A DNA stretch of 64,000 bases, taken from assembly GCA_963920575.1 (NCBI GenBank), contig OY986969.1, positions 8,801,096 through 8,865,095 on the forward strand, in the 5' to 3' direction. The DNA is from Narthecium ossifragum. Lineage: Eukaryota; Streptophyta; Magnoliopsida; Dioscoreales; Nartheciaceae. Every line of letters starts with the position of its first letter. The stretch's first letter is position 1. Shown here one piece after another: positions 1 through 11,164 of the stretch. Made by a program: the position numbers and the translations under genes. The notes beneath the pieces were generated by a model that saw only the letters and a list, made by a program, of their open reading frames with translations, searched no databases and was not told the origin of the DNA.

Positions 1-1640
1 TACTCATAGCTCGATGCAAAGAGTGAAGAAGCTCTTGGGCAGCCAATACATTATTGAAGATGTAGTGTCCTTGAACGCAGGCCGACTGCTCCGGGCCGAC
101 AAGGTCACCAATGACACTGCGAATGCAGTTAGTAAGGATAGAGGAAATGACTTTATAACTTACATTGCAAAGGCGGTATCCTGGATTCACCACCTTCGGG
201 ACAAGCGAGACAAAAGTCTCGTTCTAGTGAGTTTGTTCTAGTGAGGGGGGAGTCTTGCAGATCTGAAGAAGCTTAGAATGAGGTGAATGAAATCAACACG
301 AACAATCCCCCAAAATTTAAGAAGAACTCATCTCCTTCATGGTTGTGACAATCTCCTCCTCTGTGACCTCAGCTTCAAGATTCCCAAGGCAAGCATCGTT
401 CAGACTAGGAAGATCACGAAGGGGGAAAACATCCTCTCCGCCAGGCTCAGTCCACAAATTCTTGAAATGGTTGACAAAAGCAGTAGCAACCTCATCTTGA
501 GAAGACAGGACTTGACCGCCATCCATAATGATCTCAACAACCTTAGATCTATGCTGGGGTTGCTTCACGAGGGCATGGAAGAAGGAAGTATTCTGGTCAC
601 CGAAGGTCACCCAGGTCCGTCGAACTCTCTTGCTGACAAACTCTTCCTGTCGGAGGAGACAAGCCATGTGTCGATTCTCCACACACCTAAGCTCAACTTC
701 CTCCTCCTTCGTTAAAGTTCCCAATTCCTCCTTCTCATATAGAACAGGTAGGAAATTCTCAGTCGTTGCTCCTGATTTGAAGAGGTCCGCTTCATCTGGT
801 CGATTCCAATTCTTCAGAGTTTTCTTGAGTTCAATAAACTTAGAAGCAACATGGTATTGCCTTGATCCATGATGTGGTTGAGCCCAGCGAATTATTTGTC
901 ACGTAGCTAGAACTCCTCTAGGCGGAAGGCAGAAGGCCCATGGGGGCACGGATCCGAATCCAGGGTGAGTAAGAGAGGATTATGGTCGAACGAATACCTC
1001 GTCACGTGCTTGATCATTGCTCTTGGGAAAGAACTCCTCCAAGCTTCATTACCAAGTCATATGTCCAACTTTTCAAGAATCCTTGCCTTGCCCAACCTCT
1101 TGTTCGACCAAGTAAACCTTGGTCCAATAAAGCCAAGATCGACAAGCCCGCTAGACGAGAGGAAGAATAGGAAATCAACGACACGTTGGCTGAGAAAGAA
1201 TGGGCGGCCACCTCTCTTCTCTGAAGGGGAGGTGATGGTGTTGAAATCACGGATCAACTAGATTTGGACCCTCCACCCAGCAAGCCCTGTGCAACTCTTG
1301 CCACAAAACTTCGCAATCTCGGCGGTTCCTTGTTGCATACATCGACGAAATCCACAGTTGGCCGCCTTTGTGATTTGCCCAAACACCATGATAGCTCGTC
1401 GGGAGGCGTTGGCGAACAAAAGCAACCCAAGATCCACCCTCCAAGTTGCTAGAATGCCGCCCCGACGCCCTTGACAAGGGATGAGGAAAGTGTCCCAAGC
1501 CACTTCAAGTCTCGTCATAATTCCAAGTCGCTCCTCTTTAGAGATCCCGACCTCTTGGAGGAGGAGGTCATGGGAATGACGAGAGAGGAGTTTCTAACAG
1601 ATCTAGCGAAGCCTCCAGATGCCCACCCCTTGACAGTTCT
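1..1640 (-). pseudogene. L1-like LINE ORF2 remnant (endonuclease, linker, start of reverse transcriptase), runs off the left edge
   Basis: A non-LTR retrotransposon polyprotein is read right to left in several broken frames. The AP-endonuclease part lies at about 1060-1520: a degenerate form of the GDFN motif reads IRDFNTITSPSEKRGGRPF near 1250-1190, followed by a TWSN motif near 1110. The linker and pre-RT region (317-724) contains the hallmark GDQNTSFFH and then KNLW, as in plant L1 ORF2. Positions 1-170 read as RT text (CNVSYKVISSILTN, then LVGPEQSA). Frameshifts and stops separate these blocks, so it is dead. The RT core, RNase H and poly(A) tail lie outside the window. The text differs from the LINE at 54790-64000, so it is another subfamily. 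Family assignment is firm; exact ends are not. Confidence 0.85.
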
Positions 1641-2133
1641 AGGAGATTGCAATCATGGGGTACCGATGGCGAATCTCCTCTTAGCACCAAACTCCGCCAG
1701 CAACGTGGTCCCATCCATCTCATCGGTGTCCTCATCATCATCGTCGCTGGACTCATCAGGGTCTCTATCCGCCCCTCTATCAAGATCTAGAGGAAGGAGG
1801 GAGACCAGGAGATCTCCAAACCCCTTCAAGTGGATTGCCTCGAGCTCCTCACGGGAGAGAGGAGGTCTATCCTCTTTGTCAGTGCGTGGTTGAGCCTCCA
1901 CTAAGTCTGTGGAAGCCTCTTCACCGTCAGATGTCACATCCTCTGAAGTGGATTCACATCCTCTGAAGTGGCAGGATCTTGAGAAAGGTTGAGTAAATGG
2001 GCTTGATCAACAACGGGGGCCTCCATAAAGGGTTGAGCAAGTGGACTTGGTCAGCCTCTAAAGCATGTGGGTCCTCAATGAGAGGGAGGCTTGAGGGCTA
2101 TAGGTCATTAATGAGGACACAGGCGAGGCAACA
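1641..2133 (-). other. Probable 5' part of the LINE: acidic open frame, no recognised domain
   Basis: An open frame at 1653-1937 (minus) encodes an acidic, Asp/Glu-rich peptide containing DESSDDDDEDTDEMDG. It lies upstream of the LINE endonuclease on the same strand and may be the end of ORF1 or of the ORF2 leader. A 17-bp unit (cacatcctctgaagtgg) occurs twice in tandem near 1935-1970. No CCHC knuckle or RRM was recognised, so the role is unassigned. Confidence 0.3.
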
Positions 2134-2840
2134 TGTGAGGACCTGCCCTTCTACTCCTGGGTCGACCTTCTAGGTTGGGCCCGTAGCTCATTGTGGATCA
2201 CAAGGGTAATTTGGTAAATTACACATTATCGATTTGTTTTACACCCGCCTTGTGCACACACGGCCTTGGATTGATATGTGTGTTTGATTAGATCCTTGTA
2301 GGCGTTCTCAATCGAGAGATCGGAGCTCGATCGAGGAAGATCGAATCGGACGGTCAAGATTAGATCTCGTAGCTTGCTGAGTCACCCTGACCCAGTCACC
2401 GTCACTGTAGCATGTCGGTTCACAACCCGCTATAAAGACCCCCTCCCCTCCTCCTTTCTTTTCTTTTCCTTCCCCTATTTCCCGCGACCTTCCTTCTCCT
2501 TCTTCTCCTTCTTTCTTCCCGTCGTGAGTGAGACCTTGAGAGAGAGAGCTCCGGCAACTTCTCCGGTGAGCTTGGAGGTGCTCCACAACGAGGAGGAAGC
2601 CATCTTTCCAGTGGTTTAGCGGCTAGTTTAGCGCTGAACGGTAGGTTTCTACACTTCAGCCTTATTTAAGTGTTTTAGGATGGTTAGATGTTTGAATTGC
2701 TTGTTTCTTTGTTTTAGAGGTTGCTTGTAGACTTTCCAAGTATCTGATCTAAGTTTGGAGCGATTGGTTTTGGTTCGGATTTGAGTTAGTTTTCCATGGT
2801 TCATTTCTGGATTTCTGTTCTTCATTGACAAACATCATAT
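2134..2840 (+). mobile_element. 5' part of a family A LTR (forward), truncated
   Basis: It starts with TGTGAGGACCTGCCC and continues with the family signature GGTAATTTGGTAAATT, 'acggccttggattgat' and a GATCGGAGCTCGATCG palindromic stretch. These are shared closely with the copy at 56058. A TATA-like 'gctataaagacc' lies near 2430, followed by a pyrimidine-rich leader. Sequence homologous to the 3' half of the family is missing: the copy meets an inverted family A copy near 2840. It probably belongs to a Ty3/gypsy-type element (inference from LTR size and ends). Confidence 0.7.
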
Positions 2841-4264
2841 AAGTCAACCGGATCGCTGCAGCGGTACTACCGACCGCTGCCAGCCGATCCGCAGCGGGTC
2901 CCGGCTTTACGACGGTACCACGACCGTCAACCGCAGACTCCTGCAACGGGAAGCAACCCCGAAAACGATGATGAACAGTAAACAATATAATATTATATTC
3001 CGAAATATAATATTATATTCAAAACACTCAAAAGTTCTCTACTAGAGGCTAATTGACCCCGTCGATCCGACGTCCAAACGACGTCGGATTCAAGATCCAA
3101 CTTAACCATTAGTAGATGTATACACCAGGACCAACATATCCAAAATCCAGAATGATCCAATGGTTCGATTAACGGAAAAACACTAATCAAAACCACCAAT
3201 CAAAACTAACTTACCAATTAACTACTGCAACGCAGCCCGCCAGTAATAAATTCATAAAAATTCGTACGAAAATCGGAAAAATAAGAAATAAACTGGAATG
3301 GAAAGCTACCGAAGAGATCTACAACTCTTATGTTTACCAAAACCCAAGATCATACACATACAAGCCGAAAAACGCGCTGCAAGCTGGCTGTTCTTCAAGA
3401 ACAGCAGAAAACCGGAAAATCCGAGCTTAATCATGCATAAATCCTACTCAAATCTCAACCAAATATCATGAAACTTATATCAATAATTCTACTAGGCAAG
3501 AGGAAGCTAACAACACCAAGATCAACAAGAACAAACGGCTAGATCACGAGAAACCCACTAAAGAACACAAGTAGGTAGAAGAACCCACCGAACTGCGCAT
3601 TCCTCGGTTCATCCCTCGCAAACCCGTCACCAACAAGGCTCCAAACCGCCTCAGCGATCTTCCTCTCGTCCCCACGAATCCAACAAGCTTTCAAGCTCCC
3701 AAAAAGGTGGTCGGAGGAGGGAGAGCGACGAAGAAGTAGGGGGTTGCCGGAAGAAACAGAGGAAACAGGGCACCGCAGGAAGAAGAGAAAGAAGGAAGAA
3801 GAAGAGAAGAGAAGAGAAGAGAAGGAAAGAAGAGGAAGGAACGCCCGGGGGAAAGCCGGAGGAAAGGGGAAGGAGGGGAGGGAAAGTCCTCCCCTTCTGA
3901 CATGAGAGAGCGACGGCCGGCTGCAGTCCTCGCGAAGGAGAAAAAGCCACCGACTCGCTCACGAGTCCGATCGCTCGATCGCTCAAGGGTCGTAAGCTGG
4001 CCAAAAGCAAGCCTACGCGCGCCTGAGCTGGGATCTTCCGATCCCGAGTTCACCTAACCATTCTAATCAAGCACTAACACAAATAAGGTCAGTGTGTGCA
4101 CACGCGGGTGTGAAACAAACCAACAAGGTGCAATTTACCAAATTGCCCTTGTGGTCCAAGAAACAATACGATCCACCAGATCGTGCGCTCGACGCAAAGC
4201 AAACCAACGAGCCACGGGCCCGACCCAGCCGGTCCACCCAGGAGTAGAGGGACGGGTCCTCACA
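2841..4264 (-). mobile_element. Family A LTR (reverse), truncated at its 3' end
   Basis: Read on the minus strand it begins TGTGAGGACCCGTCCC at 4264, with 'ctctactcctgggt' and the conserved 'ggcaatttggtaaatt'. Its coding-like, C-rich middle (3600-4050) resembles the copy at 41039 rather than the adjacent forward copy. At 2850-2960 it has the family's 'ctgcaacgggaagcaacccc' block. The final GCGTGACA end is missing. With the neighbour at 2134 it forms a head-to-head inverted pair with TG and CA at the two outer ends. The flanks (caaca and aaaac) are not a target duplication. Confidence 0.7.
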
Positions 4265-5182
4265 AAAACCATCCTACGAATCTCTACCATCAAGCACAGC
4301 AATCAAATAGGACTCAAAATACGTCAAGGAACTTTGTTCCCTCGACTCTTTATAAAATAAAATCATATTCATAGGATCATGTCTTTGAAAAGATAACAAG
4401 AATCAAATTAGAAAATACAAAGAAGCTACACTAAAGATTCATGAGATCCCTAAGTACAGAGTTTAGCCACTCATCTTTTGGACGAGAGCCATGTATTTGA
4501 TGAAGAACGATAGGGATCCACGCCGCATCTCCGTCTTCTTCTCCAATCTGAATCCCTCTTTTTCTCTCTATGGAGGCCTCCCTGTTTTCCTGCCACAAAA
4601 CCCTTTTGATATCTTAATTCCCGGAATTAGGGTTTTAGGGTTGAGTTAGACCTCTAGTGAACTCGGATTTCCTGGTTCGATCCTGACAGTTTCTTCCGGT
4701 CGCGATTGGGTTCAACCGGTCCGGAATTTGGAAATGTAATCAACATGAAAGATGTAGATTAGGAAGTCTTCTATCCTTTTCCGAAGATTTTACATTATTT
4801 TGAGTTATCTGGAATATTTGGCGAATATTCTCCTGAGCGTCGACGGACCAGTCTTCCAGCTTATGTATCTTCATGTATTCTTTAAATATGCTATCACACC
4901 ATCAGAAATCTCGCGAAGTGTCCAACATGAAAGTTGTTCATCTTGAAGTCTTCTATAAGTCCTCCAAATTTAAGGAATTTAGGATTTATCTGGAAAATTT
5001 GGTGAATTCTTTCTAAACTGACAGCGGAGCAGCGTAATTTCCACATATTAGTCCTTTTCTGTATTTTCTAACTTGAATCTTCATTAAACCTGAAATCACT
5101 TAACAAACTATCAAATACAAGCACTCTCGGGCTAACAAATGTAAATTACGGGATTTAAGTATGAATATTTAGTGACTCATCA
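4265..5182 (-). mobile_element. Family B LTR fragment (reverse)
   Basis: The minus strand starts TGATGAGTCACTAAATATTC at 5182. It then follows the same order of blocks as the copy at 40020: 'ttgttag', 'gatttcaggtttaat', 'gaatattcgcca', 'caaccggt', 'ctagaggtctaactcaaccc' and 'ggagaagaagacgg'. It stops near 4265 against the inverted family A pair, so the 3' third is absent. No open frame is present. Confidence 0.65.
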
Positions 5183-5294
5183 GTGGCTAAATATAGCTGG
5201 CGTCACAACTTCCACCAAATTTGAATTTGAATTTATCTCCTGCAACTCTTGCAGAGCAACTGGAGCATCGACCAATACGGGATCCTCAGCCCTC
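5183..5294. other. Short spacer, nothing recognised
   Basis: Unique-looking sequence between the family B LTR end and a MITE. No gene signal was seen. Confidence 0.3.
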
Positions 5295-5503
5295 GGGGCC
5301 TGTTTGGCAGCCTTGGATCCACTTGGATCCAAGGGAGGGGGGAGGCGCGGATCCCGTGGACGGGATCCGCGCGTTTGGATCGACGTCGGATCCCAGAAAA
5401 AGGGATCCATCCAAGGGCGGATTCCATTTTCGACGTCCGCTTTTCTCGAGCGGATGTCGTTTTTGGAATCCGTCCAGATCCGCCCCTTGGCCAAACATGC
5501 TCC
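5295..5503. mobile_element. MITE with GGCCTGTTTGGC-type terminal inverted repeats
   Basis: The left end GGGGCCTGTTTGGC mirrors the right end GGAGCATGTTTGGC (reverse complement of 5490-5503). The interior is rich in GGATCC and GGATCCG palindromes and contains 'ggattccattttc'. That block recurs in the MITE at 37653-37872, so the two are probably one family. 'GTTTGG' ends suggest a PIF/Harbinger or hAT relationship. No clear target duplication was found. Confidence 0.55.
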
Positions 5504-6207
5504 TATCCAAAGTTTGATCAGGCACGTCATCCTCAACCTCCCGCACACGTAAAAAAAATGAATTAATGGCGCCCAATAAACGCCACTATTGGTCTTACAA
5601 ATGCCACTAAATTTTTTACACGACGCTTTTTTAGTAGCGTTAAAACGTGTCGAAAAACAATAGTCATTAACCATAGTTAATGACATTTATATCGAGCGCA
5701 TGTAATAGAGGTGGCGTTTATTTTGTAGCATTTGTTTACGCCACAACTTAATTGCAACAACCGAGAACCAAATTTTTTTGCAACAACCGAGAACCGAACT
5801 TTTTATATGGGGTTCGGTTCGGTTGTTGCAAAAAAATCTGAAACAATGTTTTGCATTTTTTTGTTTGGAAATTTTGGTTCGGTTCTGAAACCGAAAATAT
5901 CGGTTCGGTTCGGTTCCAATTAATTTGAAATCGAAAATTTCGGTTCGATTCGATTCTCATGGTAATTCGGTTCAGTTCTCTAAAAACTAGACAAAAAAAA
6001 ATTCAATTTTTCGAATGCTCAATGCTCACCCCTAGCGGTGGGTCCGGGGTTACCAACGGCGGAGGCTAATGAAGATGCCAAACAGGTTGTAATGTTGTGG
6101 CGTTTGTCGTGGCGCTCTTCTAGGATATTTTGCAGCATTTTTTTAGTGGCGATTGTTTGCGTCACAAAGTTGTGGCGTTTCTCTTGTGGCACATCTAAAC
6201 AAAGGTA
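5504..6207. mobile_element. CACTA-like subterminal repeats interrupted by a TAGGGGTGAGCA-type MITE
   Basis: Positions 5560-5750 and 6040-6200 carry repeated 'tgtggcgttt' and 'gccactatt' motifs in both orientations, as in subterminal regions of CACTA elements. Between them (about 5752-6036) lies an AT-rich block of 'ggttcggttcggttcc' with long inverted pairs around 'ttgcaacaaccgag'. It ends in tgctcacccctag, the reverse complement of the TAGGGGTGAGCA end common to plant hAT MITEs. Boundaries are approximate. Confidence 0.45.
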
Positions 6208-6413
6208 ATACACTAGTAAATTAAAATACTGATTTTTACTTAATAGAAAAAGCTACAACAAAGGTTGCTGATACAACATCAAGAGCATTAAACCAAATAG
6301 TATCAAGTATATCAAACAATGTTGATTTAATAACTGAAAACATATAATTGTTGAAAAATGTTTGAATTAGTGAATCACTAAATAGCACAGTTTTAAACAA
6401 GTAGTATGCTTTA

Positions 6414-6531
6414 GTGTGCATTGATCCTATTAGGAACGTGCTGAAAACAGTCATTCCAGGGTGGTTGTGCATAGGAATAACAGCTCCTGCAAGCAAAAAG
6501 AAGATACGCATCTGCAAAGCAAACAACAAGA
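6414..6531 (-). pseudogene. Plant cysteine oxidase-like (PCO) exon fragment
   Basis: On the minus strand a pyrimidine tract and 'tttgcag' acceptor (6532-6550) precede an exon reading MRIFFLLAGAVIPM, then HNHPGMTVFS, then GSMHTKAY. This matches the cupin core of plant N-terminal cysteine oxidases, thiol dioxygenases of the ADO/PCO family that oxidise N-degron cysteines; their iron-ligand histidines lie in HNHPGMTVFS. After TKAY the frame continues as AT-rich sequence to a stop near 6236 with no PCO text. The upstream N-terminal exons and the downstream PCO domain were not found. It is a single decayed exon, probably carried by the surrounding transposon. Family recognition is by motif only. 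Confidence 0.6.
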
Positions 6532-9500
6532 AAGAAGCAGTTATAAAAGCAACCGTGGTGGGCAAAAAAGAAGCGCGTCAGCAAGGTAAAGAACCAACCA
6601 AGAGAGAGTCAGTTATAAATTGCCATTTATTCGAAGTTTGTATTCATTGGGATGACACATATTTAATTTGCCTCATTAAAACAATATACGGTTCAGATAT
6701 AAGGTCAATAGTATGCATCTCATTCAAAAAATAAACAAGAAAGTCCTAGCTTACAAAATAATACACACAATCAGTAGAAAGGTTAGTCATCAGAAACCAC
6801 ATAGTACTCAAACCGAGTGTGTCCATCAACATCACATGCTATCTTAACATCAGCATCAAACAATATATTGCACAGATCAGGGTTTGCAATTGTAGGATCA
6901 AGTCGAGTTCAGGTTGGATCAGCCTCTTATTTACCAGGCTATGCAGTTGACCAGCACAAAACTTGATCCACCAGCAGGTCGAGAAGATACGACATAAACT
7001 CATAAATAAAAATTGGTTAGCATATTGATGATCACGCTAGGCATATGTTTATATACTTCATAAAAATCCTCCTACAAAGAAGGCTTGATAATTAGCATAG
7101 GCATCCTTACCAGCGAACATGCTTCATACAGTTAGTCAAAATACATTCCAATCACACACAAGAGTTGGTGTCCTGATTTGTGATTTAGTAATCAAATTGG
7201 ACTTTTATGTTAAAGCTATAAAAATTACCCAAGTTCCACCTAACTTAGCACCAGCAATATCAAAAAGATCGTAAAAGAATTTTGAATCCTTTTTTATCGT
7301 AGAAAATAAAAGCAATCAAAGTAGACAATGTATGGATTATAGTGCTTAAGAAGTTAATTTTTCCACTTCCGAATACAGGTTTAAAATGGTTTTTGGTTTT
7401 AGACTTGTTTGTTTGTTATTCGTAAGATTTTGTTTTTACCCGGATTCATTGTCAGATGTAAAAAGGCCATACTGATCAAATACTTCAATATGCATCTCCC
7501 TTATATGCGACTTTTCTAACACAATGTGGTTATTGCTGTATTAGATGCGATTTTGTGTTAGCACATGGTTTCCTAGAGCAATATTTGCTTACTGATCAGT
7601 AATGCAAGTAGATGGAGATGAAAGATGATCATTGAAAAGTGTTTCTGCATTACCGAGAAGTTATCGCACTTATACATTGTTGTATATGTGATTCTTGGAG
7701 TTCCATTGTCAACACTTCTAGCTTTGAAGAATGGTATCTCCAAACTTGATCCAAAATCTTCAGCTTTAATTTTGTCTGCAATAGATCGTACAGAAAGACA
7801 TGCTTAGTTAGTTAAGCAAATTATCAGCAAATTGAGGCTTACACAACTTCCTGGCACTATAAAATTGAATGACAAGATGAACAAAAGAGCATCGTGAAAC
7901 TCAAACTTAAACAGATCAAAGGGATAGGCCTTAGCCCATAAAATATCACCCAAATATGCACCAAAGAAACAGTTTCAAAACTAATGATTGGTTTAGGGAG
8001 TCCCTAAACCAACAATCAACAGCAGACATCTTCACCAAAAAAGTTTCAAAACTTCGAAGTTTTCCCTAACAATTAGCTGTGCAAAATCCAGCCAAAGTGC
8101 CAGGCACATTTATCTTCTTCAATAGAAACATTACCAAGGGGACCTACTGATAGAGTATTTAGAACTCCTTCCAGGATAAGTGTATACAAGTCTTCGAGTA
8201 TGGCATGTTAAATGTCTAGGACCAAATCTCAATAAATCATAGGCAATTACCTGCATACTTGCATATTGCCTGTAGAGCATGAGAGATGGCAGCAGAGAGG
8301 TGCAGTAACATTCAGCCTTAAACTGAGGATAAGATGCATTTCTAGAAAGGGTGAAACTACAACCTCCAGTGTCAACTAGGATAAAACTCCATGAAACTGG
8401 AAATTAAGAATGAAATCGACATAAAAGGGAAGAAGCGCCAGGGCAACAAGCATCAACAGCAACTAATTAATAGAAGGGCATAGGTCTAAATACCAGATAA
8501 CCATCAATCGTTGCTACGGCTTCTCTAAAACTAAAAGTAGATTAGATATGAAGAAGACAGATTTAGTCAAAACTCAAATTCCTAGAAACGCTTTAAAACA
8601 ACAGTATAGCAAGAACACTAGGAACATTTTTGAATCATAATGCATTTTGTGTGTCTTAATCAGCATCTCTAAATAGCACCAAGCCCCATATTACAAAACA
8701 AGATACATATGAAACAATTCTCTCAATGAATGGAAAAACCCAATATCACACCTCAGATGCATAGACAATCAAGAGTGCACTACAGAAGTTTTAAGCAGGA
8801 GGGAAGCGGATCTGCTATCAGGAGCACAAATAAATCATGCAAAGTGAAAACCCAATCGAAAAAACAAAAGCAATCATAAATTAGACAGAGACATTCCCAA
8901 GGAACACAAGTATGGCGTCAATGATAGTAATCTTCTTGGAAAAGCTAAAGTGAAGATGCATGATGCAAAAATAAACAGAGACATTGATACCCAGACAGAT
9001 TCATAATCTAAGCATAATTGAGATCCAAAGAAGAAGAGAGTGGAGGAAATCGAGATCCAGAGATCGAGCTCGAGATATATAGATCTTAATCTCGAGTTTG
9101 ATATCCGAAGCAATGGGAACAGGGAGAGGCGAAGCCATGGGAAGAGGGAGAGGAAACGATGCTCACAGAAGTGAAGAGATGAGAGGGAAGGCTAAAGGAA
9201 GATATGGCGGTGCTGGGCACGGCGAGACTTGGACGACAGCGGGATGGATTTAAGTAGAAAGAGGATGAAATGGGACGCAGAATGCCAACCTGGCTCGACG
9301 AGCTGGACGGGTACTCGTTCAGCGCCGGCTTCCGGAGCTGGTGAGGGCGCACGGAGTCGGCGACGAGCTCAGATCGATCAGAGAGAAAGGTAAGGCGTCG
9401 ACGGCAGTGGCGATGTTGTACGGGGTTGGGTTCGCCGTGGAAGGAGGTCGCCGGGAATAGGAGAGGAGGATGAGGACAGGTAGGAGGAGGATAGCGTGGA

Positions 9501-9659
9501 AAGCTAGCTGGGGGTGAACGGGATTCCGGCGAGGTGGGGGCGTGGACGACGGTTCGCCGGGGGTGGAGGCCGGGAGGGAGTCGCTGCGGGTGAAATCTAG
9601 AGGAGAGAGCGAGTAGAGAAATGGGCTCTCGATGGAAATTAGGGATGGATTAGAAGTGA

Positions 9660-9857
9660 CGTGGCAAACAACATTAACGACGGTTCATCCGTTGCTAATA
9701 CGCGAGGTAACAGCCTCATTATGGTGTTAATCTTTTGTTAATCTTTAGCGACGGTCTATCCGTCGCGACTCCATTAATAACGGCATTTCTGTCGCTATTA
9801 ACCAATGGGAATATTCCGTCACTACATGTCCGTCGCCATCAGTGGGATTTGCAGTAG
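9660..9857. repeat. CACTA-type subterminal repeat cluster
   Basis: Four related units in both orientations: 'cgacggttcatccgttg', 'gcgacggtctatccgtcgc', 'cggcatttctgtcgctatt' and 'ccgtcactacatgtccgtcg'. Such clusters near an ACTAC-type terminus are where CACTA transposases bind in other plants; binding here is inference. Confidence 0.6.
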
Positions 9858-10327
9858 TATATGGAAAGATTTGGTGGGATATGTCTTTCCGTATTAGGAA
9901 AGAATATCAATCCTATGTACGGCAAGTTTAATTCTATGTACGGCAAGTTTCCATCAATGGTTCTATGTAATGCAACACGTAGGTGGTATCTTCCACCTTT
10001 CTTTTTAATTCTGTGTGCACACCCTACCAACGACAAAATCAAATCTTAGCATCTAAAAGTGCATATCGAACTTACAATACCATCACAGCTCAGATGGATC
10101 AATCATCTGAGATTTGGAGGACATTGAACAACGGAGTGAGGAGCTCCACTGGTAGAAAGCAATTGGCTCTTGGCATGGACGGGAGGGCTTTGGACGTTGC
10201 TAATGGAGTGGCGGTGAGCGAGCGAAGGCGGAGCCTGAGGTGTTGCCCGTCGGGCAATCAGATTGCCTTCGGCCATCGACTCAATTTGGGCGATTAGATG
10301 ATTAGGGATGGATGATGACTCGACCTA
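9858..10327. other. Spacer without a recognised gene
   Basis: It contains a short direct repeat, 'ctatgtacggcaagttt', twice near 9914-9952. Small open frames exist but show no domain or codon signal. It is bounded on the right by the TTA target site of the Harbinger element. Confidence 0.3.
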
Positions 10328-10690
10328 TTAGCCCCCGTTTGGTATGGGGTTAAGCTATTCCGGGTTAAGAGATTTTGGGGTTAGAAAAGTGGGGTTAATG
10401 AGTGGCGATAAAGTTATTCCACTTCTGGTGTTTGGTAGTAGGGTTGGGTTTTTGGGGTTAGAAAAGTGGGGTTAAGGAAATGGTGTTTGGATGTACAAGG
10501 TGGAATAAGTGTAAGAATTATAATTAATTAATATTAAATACCGAAAATGCCCTGAATTAAAATAATTTGAGGAATTGATCATGAATTATGAAAATCAAGC
10601 AAAGCTACGCGTTTTAGATTGTTGCATAGAATAGAGTAAAATATATTATAATAAAGTATAATACTAAACTTCTTTGCTAAGTCAGATACA

Positions 10691-10990
10691 TCAACGTAAC
10701 AGGAAAATAGCAAATGCGACAACAAATATCGCAGCAACTAGGTAGCAAACGGTAGAGGACAATAGCCGACGCGGGGCAACAGGTGCCGTGTTGGACTCCG
10801 CGTAAGATATCGTCGCCACTTCCTCGTAATAAGTGTGCAAGTTGTAATCTTCAAAAGATTGTGACGCTTCATCCAAAGATTTAAATTTACGGTAACATGC
10901 ACTTGGGTACTTGTCGACTTGTGCTTGACACTCATGCCACGTTGCATAGATTCCTGTCCTCCGACCTCTGTAGACCACATAATAACTCAT
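10691..10990 (-). CDS. Small RNase H1-type hybrid-binding-domain (viroplasmin-like) protein with C-terminal membrane anchor, third ORF of the Harbinger element
   Basis: A 99-residue ORF. Residues 3-48 (YYVVYRGRRTGIYATW, then ECQAQVDKYP, then CYRKFKSLDEA) match the RNase H1 N-terminal hybrid-binding domain, which binds RNA/DNA hybrids and dsRNA and also occurs in caulimovirus viroplasmin. The aromatic and basic contacts are kept: W18, with R34-K35 at the spacing of W43 and K59-K60 in human RNase H1 (from memory). There is no RNase H catalytic domain. Residues 79-98 (STVCYLVAAIFVVAFAIFLL) form one hydrophobic helix at the extreme C-terminus, suggesting a tail anchor. The start is the first ATG of the domain; the stop lies 361 bp inside the TIR. 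It is 174 bp downstream of the transposase on the same strand. The domain call is strong; its role in transposition is unknown. Confidence 0.75.
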   Translation of the reverse strand: MSYYVVYRGRRTGIYATWHECQAQVDKYPSACYRKFKSLDEASQSFEDYNLHTYYEEVATISYAESNTAPVAPRRLLSSTVCYLVAAIFVVAFAIFLLR

Positions 10991-11164
10991 CTACGAAAAA
11001 TAATTTACAATGCAATTTAATTATTGTATCGGATTAAATGAATAGCATCATCAAATATAATAGCTAAAATACGATTAAAAAAGGAAAGTTTATAATTAAA
11101 TTAATTACTTTGCTAAGTAAGATAAACATATGTGTTAAGCAGTAAATTATATACTATACAAACC

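Larger units (their letters stand above)
6208..9857. mobile_element. Possible non-autonomous CACTA-like element carrying a captured gene fragment
   Basis: The right side (9660-9857) has at least four variants of an inverted 'gcgacgg..ccgtcgc' unit, typical of CACTA subterminal repeats, ending in ttgcagtagtat (reverse complement ACTACTGCAA). The left limit is tentatively CACTAGTAAA at 6208. No transposase is visible. A plant-cysteine-oxidase-like exon lies inside at 6414-6531. The rest (6570-9080) is AT-rich with no convincing exon. A GC-rich segment at 9100-9620 has an open minus frame (9086-9352) without recognised domain and could be a captured 5' gene end. Left boundary and unity are inference. 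Confidence 0.4.

Noticed and set aside
5172..5686. 168-residue minus frame over the MITE as a gene
   Set aside because: Open because of GGATCC-rich repeats; crosses MITE ends and has no domain.
10691..10990. Viroplasmin-like domain as a sign of an integrated pararetrovirus
   Set aside because: No coat protein, movement protein or RT nearby. The ORF lies inside Harbinger TIRs, and the domain is shared with cellular RNase H1.
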